Shown: positions 8,917 to 18,013 of the stretch, piece by piece
Layout: each line of letters starts with the position of its first letter
Numbering within the stretch: the first letter of the stretch is position 1
Source: Pseudomonadota bacterium
GTDB taxonomy: Bacteria > Pseudomonadota > Gammaproteobacteria > Burkholderiales > Burkholderiaceae_C
Reading direction: 5' to 3'
DNA: 64,000 nt
Assembly (NCBI GenBank): GCA_021848345.1
Contig: JAJZUV010000004.1
Location: 86,894 to 150,893 of the forward strand
Position numbers and translations under genes: made by a program
The notes under the pieces: generated by a model
The model's database searches: none
What the model was told of the DNA's origin: nothing
What the model saw: the letters and a program-made list of their open reading frames with translations, nothing else

Positions 8917-9693
8917 TCACCGGCGCGCAACGCGACCCGCCGCGTCGCCAGTTGGCTCCACGCGGCTCGGCTGGGGGTTCGGCGCGGCCTCGTAGCGATC
9001 GTGGTGACGCACCCACTCCATCTTGTTGCGCGTGTCCTCGCGCTCGCCGCGCCCCAGCGGGGTCAGGTCGAGCATGCGGTAGGCCCCCATCATCACCTCC
9101 ACGCCGCGCCCGTAGGTGGAGTACGTGTGGAACACCCGACCGGTCTCGTCGCGATGGAACACGCTCACCCCCGGCCATTCCTCGCCGGACAGGGGCCACT
9201 CGCCGTAGTTGTAGTGCAGGCTGCCCCGTGCCACCTGCTCGGGCGTGAAACTGACGCCGAAGTCGTAATTGAATGAACTGCCGTGGGACGACACCCACGG
9301 GAAGCCCCAGCCCATGCGTCGGCGGAATCGCTCGATCTGATCGAAAGGCGCCCGCGAGACCGCGACGAATTCCGTGTCGCGCTGCGCCAGGTGCACCCGC
9401 ATGCCGTCCACGTGATCCGCCATGAAGGAGCAGCTCTTGCAGCCCTCCTTCCAATCGGGTCCCAGCATGAAATGCTGCACCAGCAACTGCCGACATCCAC
9501 CGAAAAGATCGCCCAGGCTCACGCGCCCCGAAGGCCCGTCGAAGTCGTAGGGCTTGTGCACCTCGACCCAAGGCAGCCGGCGTCGCAGCTGCGCCACGCG
9601 ATCGCCATGACGGGTCAGATCCTTCTCGGCGGCCAGAAGGTCCAGGCGTGCGTCGAGCCACTGCTCGCGCGAGACCGTGGGTTGCGTTTCCAT
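8917..9693 (-). CDS. DUF899 family thioredoxin-like protein
   Basis: This 258-residue protein matches DUF899: the LLVQHFMLGPDWKEGCKSCS segment with two cysteines (CKSC) in a thioredoxin-like position, RAPFDQIERFRRRMGWGFPW, and a C-terminal HTYSTYGRG block. DUF899 proteins are predicted cytosolic thioredoxin-fold proteins of unknown reaction. It is divergent from a TPR/winged-helix regulator (107 bases apart), which is therefore the likely regulator. The 91-residue hydrophobic gene follows directly. The ATG at 9693 has a purine-rich stretch (AAGGAG) upstream. Confidence 0.88.
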   Translation of the reverse strand: METQPTVSREQWLDARLDLLAAEKDLTRHGDRVAQLRRRLPWVEVHKPYDFDGPSGRVSLGDLFGGCRQLLVQHFMLGPDWKEGCKSCSFMADHVDGMRVHLAQRDTEFVAVSRAPFDQIERFRRRMGWGFPWVSSHGSSFNYDFGVSFTPEQVARGSLHYNYGEWPLSGEEWPGVSVFHRDETGRVFHTYSTYGRGVEVMMGAYRMLDLTPLGRGEREDTRNKMEWVRHHDRYEAAPNPQPSRVEPTGDAAGRVARR

Positions 9694-9799
9694 GTCTGCT
9701 CTCCTTGCGTTTTGCCGGTGTCTTGCCGGACGTTGAACCGGGCTCTAGATTAGGAGGCGGACGACTGCGAGAGGGAGTGACAAAGTTGGCGCGATTGCG

Positions 9800-11020
9800 A
9801 TGGACGAACTGATCCGGGAAGCGGCACGAGCGCTCGCCGTCGGCGACGCGCTGGGCGCGCTCAATCACCTGGCGCGGCGCGACGATGCGGCGGCGCTCGC
9901 GCTGCGCGGCATCGCGATGGCGCAACTCGGCGACCTCGAACGCGCGGCAAGCCTGCTGCGACGCGCGGCGCGCGCATTCGGCACGCGCGACGGGCTCGCC
10001 CGCGCGCGCTGCGTGCTGGCCCAGGCCGAGATCGCCCTGGTTCGTCGCGACCTGGGCGGTCCCACGCAGGCGCTGGACGCTGCGCGCGCGAGCCTGGCGG
10101 CGCACGGCGACGAGGCCAATGCGGCGCATGCCGGCTACCTGCAGGCGAGGCAGCAGCTTCTGCTCGGCCGACTCGATCTGACCGAGCAACTGCTGAACGG
10201 GATCGATGCCCGACGACTCGCGCTGCCCTCGCGCGTCGGGCACGCGCTGGTGCTCGCGGGCCTGTCGATGCGGCGCCTGCGCGTGACCGAGGCACGTTCC
10301 GCGCTCGAACTCGCGCAGGCGCTGGCACGGCGCTGCGGCATCGCCTCGCTGTCGGCGGAAGTGCACGACGCCGCTCAGGCGCTGGAGAGGCCCGCGGCGC
10401 GCGCCGCCTCCCGCGGCGGGCAAAGGCTGGTGAAGCTGGAGGAGGTCGAGGGCATCGTCCACTCGCCGGCGCTGGTGGTCGATGCCTGCCGCCACCGCGT
10501 GTTGCATCGGAGCCGGGCCACCGCGCTGGCTTCCCGGCCGGTGCTGTTCGCGCTGCTGCGCGCGCTGGCGCAGGCCTGGCCCGACGACGTGCCCAGGGCG
10601 GAACTGCTGCTGCGGGTGTTCCGCGTTCGCCATGCCGACGACTCGCACCGCGCGCGCCTGCGGGTCGAACTCGGGCGCCTGCGCGCCGCGCTGCGCGGTT
10701 GCGCCGGGGTTCGCGCGACTTCCGCCGGTTTCGTGCTGGAGCCGCCGCCGGACGCCGAGGTGGTGGTGCTCGCGCCGACCGAGGACGGCATCCATGCCCA
10801 GGTGCGGGCGCTGCTCGCCGACGGCCAGGCCTGGTCGAGTTCCGCGCTGGCGCTGGCGCTGGGCCTGAGCCAGCGCAGCCTGCAGCGGGCGCTGCGCGAA
10901 CTCGCCGCCAAGGGGCAGGCCCGGAGCATCGGCCAGGGGCGCACGCGGCGCTGGGCATCCGACGCGGTGCCCGGATTCCCGACCAGTTTGTTACTCCCCG
11001 GGGCGCTGATCGGCGCCTAG
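9800..11020 (+). CDS. Transcriptional regulator with helical repeats, winged helix and C-terminal HTH
   Basis: This 406-residue protein begins with about 200 residues of alanine-rich helical repeats resembling TPR units (GDLERAASLLRRAARAF, LLGRLDLTEQLLNGI). A region resembling an OmpR/SARP-type winged helix follows at about 215-310 (RVELGRLRAALRG), then a second short HTH at about 335-390 (LALALGLSQRSLQRALREL). It contains no receiver or kinase domain. It is divergent from the DUF899 gene and sits 26 bases before the beta-propeller gene, so it may control both. Domain limits are from pattern reading only. Base use matches the neighbours. Confidence 0.75.
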   Translation: MDELIREAARALAVGDALGALNHLARRDDAAALALRGIAMAQLGDLERAASLLRRAARAFGTRDGLARARCVLAQAEIALVRRDLGGPTQALDAARASLAAHGDEANAAHAGYLQARQQLLLGRLDLTEQLLNGIDARRLALPSRVGHALVLAGLSMRRLRVTEARSALELAQALARRCGIASLSAEVHDAAQALERPAARAASRGGQRLVKLEEVEGIVHSPALVVDACRHRVLHRSRATALASRPVLFALLRALAQAWPDDVPRAELLLRVFRVRHADDSHRARLRVELGRLRAALRGCAGVRATSAGFVLEPPPDAEVVVLAPTEDGIHAQVRALLADGQAWSSSALALALGLSQRSLQRALRELAAKGQARSIGQGRTRRWASDAVPGFPTSLLLPGALIGA

Positions 11021-11046
11021 CATGTCCATCCATCCAGGAGCCAGGC

Positions 11047-11676
11047 ATGCAACGAACCGCCGCGATGATCGTTCGGGAGTACGGCCCGTGGCCGGACGTG
11101 GAGCAGGTGCATGGCGTCAGCCACGACGGCGCGCGGGTGTGGATCGCGACCGGCGACGCGCTCAGGGCGCTGGACCCGGCGAGCGGCGCCGAAGTGCGCC
11201 GCCTGCGCGTGCCCGCGCGCGCCGGAACCGCCTTCGACGGCACCTACCTCTACCAGATCGCCGACCAGCGCATCCAGAAGGTGGATCCGCAAAGCGGTGT
11301 CGTGGTCGCGACCATCCCCACGCCGGGCGACGGAGCCTCCGGCATGGCGTGGGCCGAGGGATGCCTGTGGGTGGGCCAGTACCGCAACCGCCGCATCCAT
11401 CAGGTCGACCCCGCCGACGGGCGGATCGTGCGGACCCTCGAATGCCAACGCTTCGTGACGGGGGTGAGCTGGGTCGACGACGAGCTCTGGCACGGCACCC
11501 GGGACGACGAACACAGCGCCTTGTGCCGCATCGATCCGGGCAGCGGCGAAGTGCTGGAGCAGCTCGACCTGCCGCCTGGCACGACCGTCTCGGGCCTCGA
11601 GTCCGACGGCGACGGAACCTTCTTCTGCGGCGGAGCCGCCAGCGGGCGGCTGCGGGCGGTGCGCCGACGCGCCTGA
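11047..11676 (+). CDS. Beta-propeller protein, glutamine cyclotransferase-like repeats
   Basis: The 209-residue protein consists of repeated blade-like units (DGARVWIATGDALRALDPASG, DGTYLYQIADQRIQKVDPQSG, EGCLWVGQYRNRRIHQVDPADG, DDELWHGTRDDEHSALCRIDPG). This is the pattern of YVTN/SMP-30/glutaminyl cyclotransferase-like propellers. No signal peptide is present, so it is probably cytosolic. The ATG at 11047 has CAGGAG upstream; the longer open frame starting at 10699 runs through the regulator and is an artefact. It probably forms an operon with the preceding regulator. Its function is unknown. Confidence 0.78.
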   Translation: MQRTAAMIVREYGPWPDVEQVHGVSHDGARVWIATGDALRALDPASGAEVRRLRVPARAGTAFDGTYLYQIADQRIQKVDPQSGVVVATIPTPGDGASGMAWAEGCLWVGQYRNRRIHQVDPADGRIVRTLECQRFVTGVSWVDDELWHGTRDDEHSALCRIDPGSGEVLEQLDLPPGTTVSGLESDGDGTFFCGGAASGRLRAVRRRA

Positions 11677-11734
11677 AGCCGCGGCCACGGCGCGACGAGC
11701 ATCCGGCGGGCCGCCCGCCCGCTCAACCGACGGC

Positions 11735-12148
11735 TCAACCGCCGGAGCGATCCACGCGCCCGCGCCCCGCCTTGATCTGCGAGCGCTCGGCCTTCGCCTG
11801 GAGCCGGCGCCGACGCGAGGCGAGCGTCGGCCGGGTGGGACGCCGTGTCCTGGGGGCGTGCGCCACCGAGTTCACCAGCTCCTCCAGGCGGCGCATGGCC
11901 TCCTCCCGGTTGAGTTCCTGGCTACGGTGGGACTGCGCCTTGATGATCACCACGCCGTCCGCGGTGATGCGATGGTCGCGCAGGGCCAGCAGCCGGTCCT
12001 TCACCCCCTGGGGCAGCGACGAAGCGGCCACGTCGAAGCGCAACTGCACCGCGCTGGACAGCTTGTTCACGTTCTGCCCGCCCGGCCCCTGGGAACGCAC
12101 GGCCTTGCATTCGACTTCCGAGGGGGCGATGGCGAGCACGGCGGGCAT
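11735..12148 (-). CDS. arfB: Ribosome rescue peptidyl-tRNA hydrolase ArfB
   Basis: The 137-residue protein is a close match in length and motifs to E. coli ArfB/YaeJ. It has the catalytic GGQ motif at residues 23-25 (SQGPGGQNVNK), the YRSQELNRE-type segment (HRSQELNREEA) and a basic C-terminal tail (RRPTRP, SRRRRLQAKAERS) that enters the mRNA channel of stalled ribosomes. It releases nascent chains from ribosomes lacking a stop codon. I chose the ATG at 12148, which places the start as in E. coli; an ATG at 12160 is also possible. It is divergent from the GST gene. Confidence 0.92.
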   Translation of the reverse strand: MPAVLAIAPSEVECKAVRSQGPGGQNVNKLSSAVQLRFDVAASSLPQGVKDRLLALRDHRITADGVVIIKAQSHRSQELNREEAMRRLEELVNSVAHAPRTRRPTRPTLASRRRRLQAKAERSQIKAGRGRVDRSGG

Positions 12149-12239
12149 GGCGCGCAACATGCTACGCCGTCGGGCGCCGCCTGGCGCCTGCGGGGATGGA
12201 ATTGCTGGCATGATTCGACCCGCCACCCACTCCACCGAG

Positions 12240-12926
12240 ATGTCCATGCTCAGGCTCCTGATCGGCAACAAGAACTACTCGTCCTGGTCGATGCGCAGCT
12301 GGGTGCTGATGCGCGAGCTCGGCATCGGCTTCGAGGAGCAACTGGTGCGCTTCGACAGTTTCGAGCCCGATTCGGAGTTCAAGTCCGCACTGCAGCGCGT
12401 CGGAGGCGCGGGCAAGGTCCCGCTGCTCGTGGACCGGGATCTGGTGATCTGGGACACCATGGCCATCGCCGAATACCTGCACGAGTCCCATGCGGGCGTA
12501 TGGCCCGCGGATTCCCGGGCGCGCGCGCGGGCGCGCAGCGTGTGCGCGGAAATGCACAGCGGTTTCGAGGCCCTGCGCTCGCACTGTCCGATGAACGTCG
12601 AGGCCAGCCTGGCCGAGGCGGGTCGGACCATCTGGCGCGAACAGGCCGCGGTGCGCGCCGACGTGGCGCGCATCGAGCAGTTGTGGGAAGATGCCCTGGC
12701 CGAACACGGCGGGCCCCTGCTGTTCGGCGCCTTCAGCTACGCGGACGCCTGCTTCGCCCCCGTGTGCATACGCCTGCGCACCTACGCGCTGCCCCTGGGC
12801 GAACGCGCCCGGGCCTACGCGCAGCACGTGCTCGCGCTGACGTCGGTGGCGAGCTGGATGGAGCAGGCCGCCGCCGAGCATGACTTCCGCCCCTTCGAGG
12901 AGCCGTACCGCCGCGGCGCCGACTGA
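12240..12926 (+). CDS. Glutathione S-transferase family protein
   Basis: This 228-residue protein has the N-terminal thioredoxin-like domain with the SSWSMR active-site serine region (NKNYSSWSMRSWVLMRELG), the glutathione-binding GAGKVPLLVDRD and WDTMAIAEYL segments, and an all-helical C-terminal domain. It is closest to the YfcF/zeta-like soluble GSTs of proteobacteria. The substrate cannot be read from sequence. The ATG at 12240 is followed by another at 12246; neither has a strong ribosome binding site. It is convergent with the HDOD gene. Confidence 0.88.
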   Translation: MSMLRLLIGNKNYSSWSMRSWVLMRELGIGFEEQLVRFDSFEPDSEFKSALQRVGGAGKVPLLVDRDLVIWDTMAIAEYLHESHAGVWPADSRARARARSVCAEMHSGFEALRSHCPMNVEASLAEAGRTIWREQAAVRADVARIEQLWEDALAEHGGPLLFGAFSYADACFAPVCIRLRTYALPLGERARAYAQHVLALTSVASWMEQAAAEHDFRPFEEPYRRGAD

Positions 12927-12951
12927 GACCGCCCGAGGTTGCGGGCCGGGG

Positions 12952-13782
12952 CTACTCGAGCATGTCCTGCAAGCCCTCGGTGAGTTCGGCCAACGCGGGC
13001 ATGCGAGCGTCGATGGACTCCAGCGACAGCCCCAGGCGCCGGCCCACGGCATCCGGGAACACGGCGGCGCGGTCCTCCGGCGTCGTGCCCTGCAGTTCGG
13101 CGCGCGCGCGCCAGGCCCCCAGGTGCACGCAGGCGGCGGGATCGGAGAATTCCCGTCCCTCCAGCGGCATGGGCACCTGGCGCAGCGCCATGACCATGGG
13201 CTCGGGGAAATGCCAGGTACGCGCCAGCTCCGCGGCCACGTCGCCATGGTGGAAGCCCCACTCCTGGCGCTCCATGCTTGCGCGCCCGGCGTCCAGCACG
13301 GACAGCCTGCCATCCAGCGGTGCCACCTCCCGCGCCGCCGCGGCATGCAGATGCAGTTGCCCGATGCCGTGCATCAGCCCGACGGTGAACACGGTGTCGG
13401 GCTGCATGCCGGCCTCGCCGGCCAGCCAGCGCGCCGCGCAGGCCACGAAAAGGTTGTAGCGCCAGAACTCCTGCAGGTCCATGCCCCGCGTATTGCGGAA
13501 CGCGACGGCGATTCCGTTGCCCAGCACGAGGTTGCGCACCATCACGAAGCCCAGCATGCGCAAGGCGTCGTCGACGGAGCCGATGGTGCGCGAGAAGTGG
13601 AAATAGGCCGAGTTGGCCAGGCGCAGCAACTTGGCGCTGAGCACGGGATCGGTGGAGATCTGCGCGGCCACCTCGACGAAGGAAACGTTCTCGTCACTGA
13701 AGCTGCGCATGAGCTGCTGCGCGACCTTGGGTACCGTGGGGAGCTTGTGCGGCGGGTCCAGCAGGCTGCGCAGGGTCAACAT
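12952..13782 (-). CDS. HDOD domain signalling protein
   Basis: The 276-residue protein is almost entirely an HDOD domain: LPTVPKVAQQLMRSFSDENVSF, then AAQISTDPVLSAKLLRLANSAYF, VDDALRMLGFVMVRNLV and a helical C-terminal half. HDOD proteins resemble HD phosphohydrolases but usually lack the catalytic His-Asp pair, and act in signalling and stress regulation. No second domain is fused here. It starts 31 bases after the DUF3141 stop on the same strand, so the two are probably cotranscribed. Confidence 0.88.
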   Translation of the reverse strand: MLTLRSLLDPPHKLPTVPKVAQQLMRSFSDENVSFVEVAAQISTDPVLSAKLLRLANSAYFHFSRTIGSVDDALRMLGFVMVRNLVLGNGIAVAFRNTRGMDLQEFWRYNLFVACAARWLAGEAGMQPDTVFTVGLMHGIGQLHLHAAAAREVAPLDGRLSVLDAGRASMERQEWGFHHGDVAAELARTWHFPEPMVMALRQVPMPLEGREFSDPAACVHLGAWRARAELQGTTPEDRAAVFPDAVGRRLGLSLESIDARMPALAELTEGLQDMLE

Positions 13783-13813
13783 GGGCGTTCCGTTTCGGTG
13801 TGGGGCGAGGGGG

Positions 13814-16138
13814 TCAGCCGGCGGCCGGCTTGCGCCGCGCGCCGCGCGCGCGCCGCGTGGCGGTCTGGGTCGTCGGAAGGGATGCGGGCGCGGGCGTTTC
13901 CAACCCGCCCGTGAGGCTGCGCGCCAGGCCGATCACGCGCTGCGGATCGGCCCCCAGGGTCGCCATGAGGAACTCGATGATTTCCGAGCGCGGGTTGTCC
14001 AGCGTGGGCTCGATCATCATCACGGCCGCGGCCAGAGCCAGCGCCCGCTCGCGGGTCGCGCGATCGGGCAGCATGGTTTCGAGGGCGTTGAGCGCTTCCA
14101 CCGGCGCCACCGCGGTGATGCGCGCCTGCTCCTTGAGCACGCGGGTCCAGTCGATGTCGGCCGGCACCCCCTCGCGTCCCTGCGCGGGCATGCGCGCCAG
14201 CAGGCGGGCCAGGCGCAGACTGCGACGCTCGAAGGCTCCGATGGAGGCCATGCCCGCCAGCACGATGCGGCACACGGCCTGCGCGAAGCCGCCCTGCTCC
14301 ACCTGCTCCAGCACCTGCGCGCGGGTCTGCTCGATGAACTGGCCGGCCCAGGCCCGCGCGCGCTCGGCGTCGGGCGCATCCGGCGCGAACCAGGCGCCCA
14401 GCCCGGCGGGCCCGTAGACCTGGCGCGCCCACGCCACCGCGAAGGCATCGCGCTGTTCGCGCAGGCGATCCAGGTTCGCGCGCATGGCGGCATCCACGCG
14501 CCGCTGCGCGTTCAGCAAGGGGTTTCCGGGGCGCACGGACACGCGCCGGGCGCGCGCCTGCCGGGCCAGACGACGAATCGTCGGTGCCGCCGGCGCGGCA
14601 TCGCTGAGCAGCTCGCGCTGCAGGCGCAGCGGATGCAGCCTTCCCGCGGCGTCGCCCATGCCCCGGTGCGCGAAGGCCCGCACCCACGGGCGCATGCAGG
14701 CCTTGTACCACTGCGCGTTGAGCGCCGATACCTTGGCGATGCTGGAGAACAACGCCTCCTCGTCGCGCCCCTCGGGGTTGAGGTCCAGGATGTCCTGCAT
14801 GGTGCGATGCTCGTAGTGCACGCTGTAGTCACCCGGCTCCAGGCAGTCCCAGCGCTGCACGTCGACACCGTCCTTGGCCTGCAGTCTCATCTCGTACAGT
14901 CCCGGCGGAAGGCTCTCGATCACGTCCAGGGAGCTCACCAGCTGGTCGTGCTCCTTGCGCGCGATCTCGCCGCCGACGAAGATGCCCAGGTGCCCGACGC
15001 TCTCGTGCAACACGTAGACGACGGTGCGCCCGGCCGCCGCGATGGCGCGTTCGTCTCCCCAGGTGTCGATGATCCAGTTCAGCGCCTGGGGCACCGGCGT
15101 GATGTTGTCGCCGTGGGATGCGAACACGACGACCGGCGCACGGATCGCGCGCAGGTCGATGGCACGCTCGCCGTCCCGCAACTCGCCCCGCGCCAGCCGG
15201 TTACCCACGAACAGGTCTTCGACGATGGTCTCGATCTCGGCGCCGGTCATGCGGAAATAGCCCCCCCACCACCGCTCGAAATCCAGGAAGCGCGGAGCCT
15301 CGCTGTCCACCTCGGACCACAACTTGTAGTAGCGGCTCCACAGCGTGTTGGCCGGGTTGAGCCTCTCGAAATTGTCCACCAGATGCGCGCCGTCGAAGCG
15401 GTCGGCGCCCAGGTCGGCGGCCAGCGAGGCCAGCCAGGTTCCGCCCAGCGCCGCCCCCGCGTAGCGCATCGGGTTCAAGGTCGAGGCCCCCGCCCAGTAC
15501 GACAGCGGCGCGCCCACCACCATGAGCGGGCCGAACAGCTCGGGTCGCGCGGCGTCGAGGGCCATCATGGCCCAGCCGGCCTGACAATTCCCCACGACCA
15601 CCGGCCGTGCGCCGCAGGCCGCATGCCGCGCGCCCACCTCCTCCAGGAACCGCGCCTGCGCTCGCATCACATCCTGCAGGGTCTGCCCCTCCTCGGGCTG
15701 GGGGCGAAAGGTCACGAAATACACCGGGTGCCCGGCGCGCATGGCCACCCCGACCTCGGAATCGTTCTTGAAGCCGCCGATTCCCGGCCCATGCCCGGCG
15801 CGCGGATCCACCACCACCAGCGGGCGCAGATCCTCGCGCGCCGGCAGATCCTTCGGCGGGATCACCCGCAGCAAGGCGTAGTTGCAGGGGCGCTCGAAGC
15901 GCGCGCCGTCGAGCACCAGCTCGTGCTCGAACTTGAGCAGCGCCGGGGTGCCCCGCTCCAGGTGCTCCCGATAGGCGTTGCCCCGATCGAGCAGGGCATC
16001 CAGGAACAGCGCGGTGCGTTGCGCCGCATCCGCCCAGTATTCCCGCACATCCTCCGGCGTGGGCATGCGCTCCCGGGCCGACTCGTCCGGGGCGGTCGAG
16101 GCTGGCGCGGAAGGCGGCGACTTTCTGCGGCTGGGCAT
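13814..16138 (-). CDS. DUF3141 alpha/beta hydrolase-like protein
   Basis: The 774-residue protein belongs to DUF3141, related to polyhydroxyalkanoate synthases and depolymerases. It shows PLVVVDPRAGHGPGIGGFKNDSEVG, a GNCQAGWA nucleophile-elbow-like turn (Cys in the nucleophile position, as in PHA synthases), VVVFASHGDNITPVPQALNW carrying the likely acid, and VLHESVGHLGIFVGG with the likely His. A C-terminal helical region of about 300 residues follows. The ATG at 16138 has a GAGGA ribosome binding site; the open frame continues upstream without similarity. In many proteobacteria this gene sits near phosphate acetyltransferase or PHA genes, not seen here. Substrate unknown. Confidence 0.87.
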   Translation of the reverse strand: MPSRRKSPPSAPASTAPDESARERMPTPEDVREYWADAAQRTALFLDALLDRGNAYREHLERGTPALLKFEHELVLDGARFERPCNYALLRVIPPKDLPAREDLRPLVVVDPRAGHGPGIGGFKNDSEVGVAMRAGHPVYFVTFRPQPEEGQTLQDVMRAQARFLEEVGARHAACGARPVVVGNCQAGWAMMALDAARPELFGPLMVVGAPLSYWAGASTLNPMRYAGAALGGTWLASLAADLGADRFDGAHLVDNFERLNPANTLWSRYYKLWSEVDSEAPRFLDFERWWGGYFRMTGAEIETIVEDLFVGNRLARGELRDGERAIDLRAIRAPVVVFASHGDNITPVPQALNWIIDTWGDERAIAAAGRTVVYVLHESVGHLGIFVGGEIARKEHDQLVSSLDVIESLPPGLYEMRLQAKDGVDVQRWDCLEPGDYSVHYEHRTMQDILDLNPEGRDEEALFSSIAKVSALNAQWYKACMRPWVRAFAHRGMGDAAGRLHPLRLQRELLSDAAPAAPTIRRLARQARARRVSVRPGNPLLNAQRRVDAAMRANLDRLREQRDAFAVAWARQVYGPAGLGAWFAPDAPDAERARAWAGQFIEQTRAQVLEQVEQGGFAQAVCRIVLAGMASIGAFERRSLRLARLLARMPAQGREGVPADIDWTRVLKEQARITAVAPVEALNALETMLPDRATRERALALAAAVMMIEPTLDNPRSEIIEFLMATLGADPQRVIGLARSLTGGLETPAPASLPTTQTATRRARGARRKPAAG

Positions 16139-16455
16139 CGCTGGGTCCTCGAACGCGGGGACGCGCCGCGTGCGGCGGCGCGCCCGGAATGCCCGACCTG
16201 CCCGTTCGGACAGGCGCCGGGCCGTGGTCCTTCGATGTGCGCGATGGTAGGACGCACGGCCCCGAGCCGGCAACGCCTGCGGCGCGCGGCGCGACGGCGC
16301 GATGCACCGCAGGCCCCTGGATCGAGGGGGGCCGGGTCGCGCCGCGCCAGCCCATGGCGCAACAGCGCCGCCGCTTCGGGCGACGCGCGGAACTGCCCGG
16401 CAGGGCTTGAGAGCCGGCGCTGTGGCATGCTGCGAGCCATGCTGGCGTTCACGAG
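16139..16455. other. Divergent intergenic region without a gene
   Basis: This 317-base stretch separates the divergent DUF3141 and patatin genes. It should hold both promoters. A TTGAGA near 16407 is a weak -35 candidate for the patatin side. Several short GC palindromes occur, but I see no convincing gene, operator or terminator. Confidence 0.5.
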
Positions 16456-17481
16456 ATGACATCGATGAGACTCGACCGCTTGCCCGGAAGTCGCGGCGCT
16501 GCCTTGAACCTTGGATTGCAGGGTGGCGGCGCGCACGGCGCCTTCACCTGGGGGGTGCTCGACGCGCTGCTCGAGCATGGGCGCTGGGACGTCCACGCGC
16601 TCAGCGGAAGCAGCGCGGGCGCGCTCAACGCGGTGATGCTGGCGCAGGGCCTGCGGCAAGGTGGCCCCGATGCCGCGCGCGAGCTCCTGCAGCGTTTCTG
16701 GACAGGACTTGCCGCGTGCATGCCGGCCACCTGGGTTTCCCAGACGGGCGAGGATCTCGGCCTGGGCGCTCCGCTGCGCATGGCACTGCAATGGGCGCAG
16801 TGGCTTTCACCCTACCAGTTCAACCCGCTGGACCTGAATCCGCTACGCGACCTGCTCGCCGATCTGGTCGACTTCGAGTGCCTGCGAGACCCCCGCGCAC
16901 CGCGCCTGTACATCGGCGCCACGCACGCCGGGAGCGGGCGCCTGAAGCTGTTTCGCAACGCCGAACTGAGCCTGCAGGCGCTGCTGGCCTCCACCTGCCT
17001 GCCCAACGTGCATCACGCGGTGGAGATCGACGGCCAGCCCTATTGGGACGGGGGTTTCTCCGCCAACCCTCCGTTGATGCCCCTGGTCTTCGAGCAGGGC
17101 TGCGCCGATACCGTGCTGGTGCTGCTGAGCCCGCTGGACCTCGGGCCCGCGCCGCGCAGCGCCGAGGGCATCCGCTCGCGCATGCTGGAACTGGCCTTCA
17201 ACGGTCCGCTGGTGCGCGAGCTCCAGTTGCTGCGCGAGGCACGGCGCCAGCTCGCGGGAAGCGTGTGGCCCTGCGGACGCCTGCCGCGACGCCTGGCGCG
17301 CGCCAGGCTGCACTGCATCGATGCCGGCGAGGCCCTGCAGGAACTGGACGGCCACAGCCGCATGGTGATCCACCTGGGCTTTTTCCAGCGCCTGCGCGAC
17401 CACGGGCGCGAACAGGCTCAGCGCTGGATGCGCGAACATGGCCCGGCGCTCGGGCACCGATCGAGCATGCCCGACGATTGA
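16456..17481 (+). CDS. Patatin-like phospholipase
   Basis: The 341-residue protein has the complete patatin signature: an oxyanion loop GLQGGGAHGAF (about residues 20-30), the G-S-S-A-G nucleophile elbow with Ser53, and the catalytic Asp198 in YWDGGF. The Ser-Asp dyad hydrolyses acyl ester bonds in lipids. No signal peptide or transmembrane helix is seen, so action on the inner face of the membrane or on storage lipid is likely. Related proteins are linked to PHA/PHB metabolism, which would fit the divergent DUF3141 gene, but this is inference. Confidence 0.9.
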   Translation: MTSMRLDRLPGSRGAALNLGLQGGGAHGAFTWGVLDALLEHGRWDVHALSGSSAGALNAVMLAQGLRQGGPDAARELLQRFWTGLAACMPATWVSQTGEDLGLGAPLRMALQWAQWLSPYQFNPLDLNPLRDLLADLVDFECLRDPRAPRLYIGATHAGSGRLKLFRNAELSLQALLASTCLPNVHHAVEIDGQPYWDGGFSANPPLMPLVFEQGCADTVLVLLSPLDLGPAPRSAEGIRSRMLELAFNGPLVRELQLLREARRQLAGSVWPCGRLPRRLARARLHCIDAGEALQELDGHSRMVIHLGFFQRLRDHGREQAQRWMREHGPALGHRSSMPDD

Positions 17482-17551
17482 CCGACAATCGCCATCGACG
17501 TCGGCCCTGCCAGGCAGCCGACCCATCACCTCCCATTCCCGAAGGAAAGCC

Positions 17552-17953
17552 ATGATCGTCTACGCGCAGGAGCCCGAGTTGAGCGCGGAGGAATTCCGCC
17601 AGGTGCTGGTCGCCTCGACCCTGGGCGAACGCAGACCGATCGACGATCTCGATCGCCTGGAGCGGATGCTGCGCAACGCCGACATCGTGGTCACCGCCCG
17701 CCACGAGTCGCGGCTGGTCGGGGTGTCGCGCGCCGTGACCGATTTTTCCTACTGCTGCTATTTGTCGGACCTGGCCGTCGATGCCGCCTGCCAGCGCCAG
17801 GGAATCGGCCGCCGCCTGATCGACGAGACGCGCCGCGTGGCGGGCGAGCAGGCGACCCTGATCCTGGTCGCGGCCCCCGCGGCCGAGAGCTACTACCCGC
17901 ACATCGGCATGAAGCACCTGGCCAGTTGCTGGGCGATCCCGCGGACGCGCTGA
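17552..17953 (+). CDS. GNAT family N-acetyltransferase
   Basis: This 133-residue protein is a small GNAT. It has LSDLAVDAACQRQGIGRRLI with the acetyl-CoA-binding Q/R-x-x-G-x-G/A pattern (QRQGIG), and a C-terminal AAESYYPHIGMK segment matching the last strand and helix of the fold. The ATG at 17552 has AAGGAA in good position; the frame is open further upstream, but there is no similarity before this start. The acceptor substrate is unknown. It lies 70 bases after the patatin gene on the same strand. Confidence 0.87.
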   Translation: MIVYAQEPELSAEEFRQVLVASTLGERRPIDDLDRLERMLRNADIVVTARHESRLVGVSRAVTDFSYCCYLSDLAVDAACQRQGIGRRLIDETRRVAGEQATLILVAAPAAESYYPHIGMKHLASCWAIPRTR

Positions 17954-18013
17954 CCGGCCGTCGCCGCCCCACGGACCGGCCCGGCTGGCGAAGCAGCGCG
18001 GGCGCCCGCGGCG

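Noticed and set aside
8627..10795. Minus-strand frame of 722 codons
   Set aside because: Only its last 91 codons (8902-8627) look like a gene; the rest is antisense to the regulator and DUF899 region.
9861..11243. Minus-strand frame of 460 codons
   Set aside because: Arg/Ala/Pro-rich shadow of the TPR/winged-helix regulator.
13613..16459. Plus-strand frame of 948 codons
   Set aside because: Shadow of DUF3141, which has clear family motifs on the other strand.
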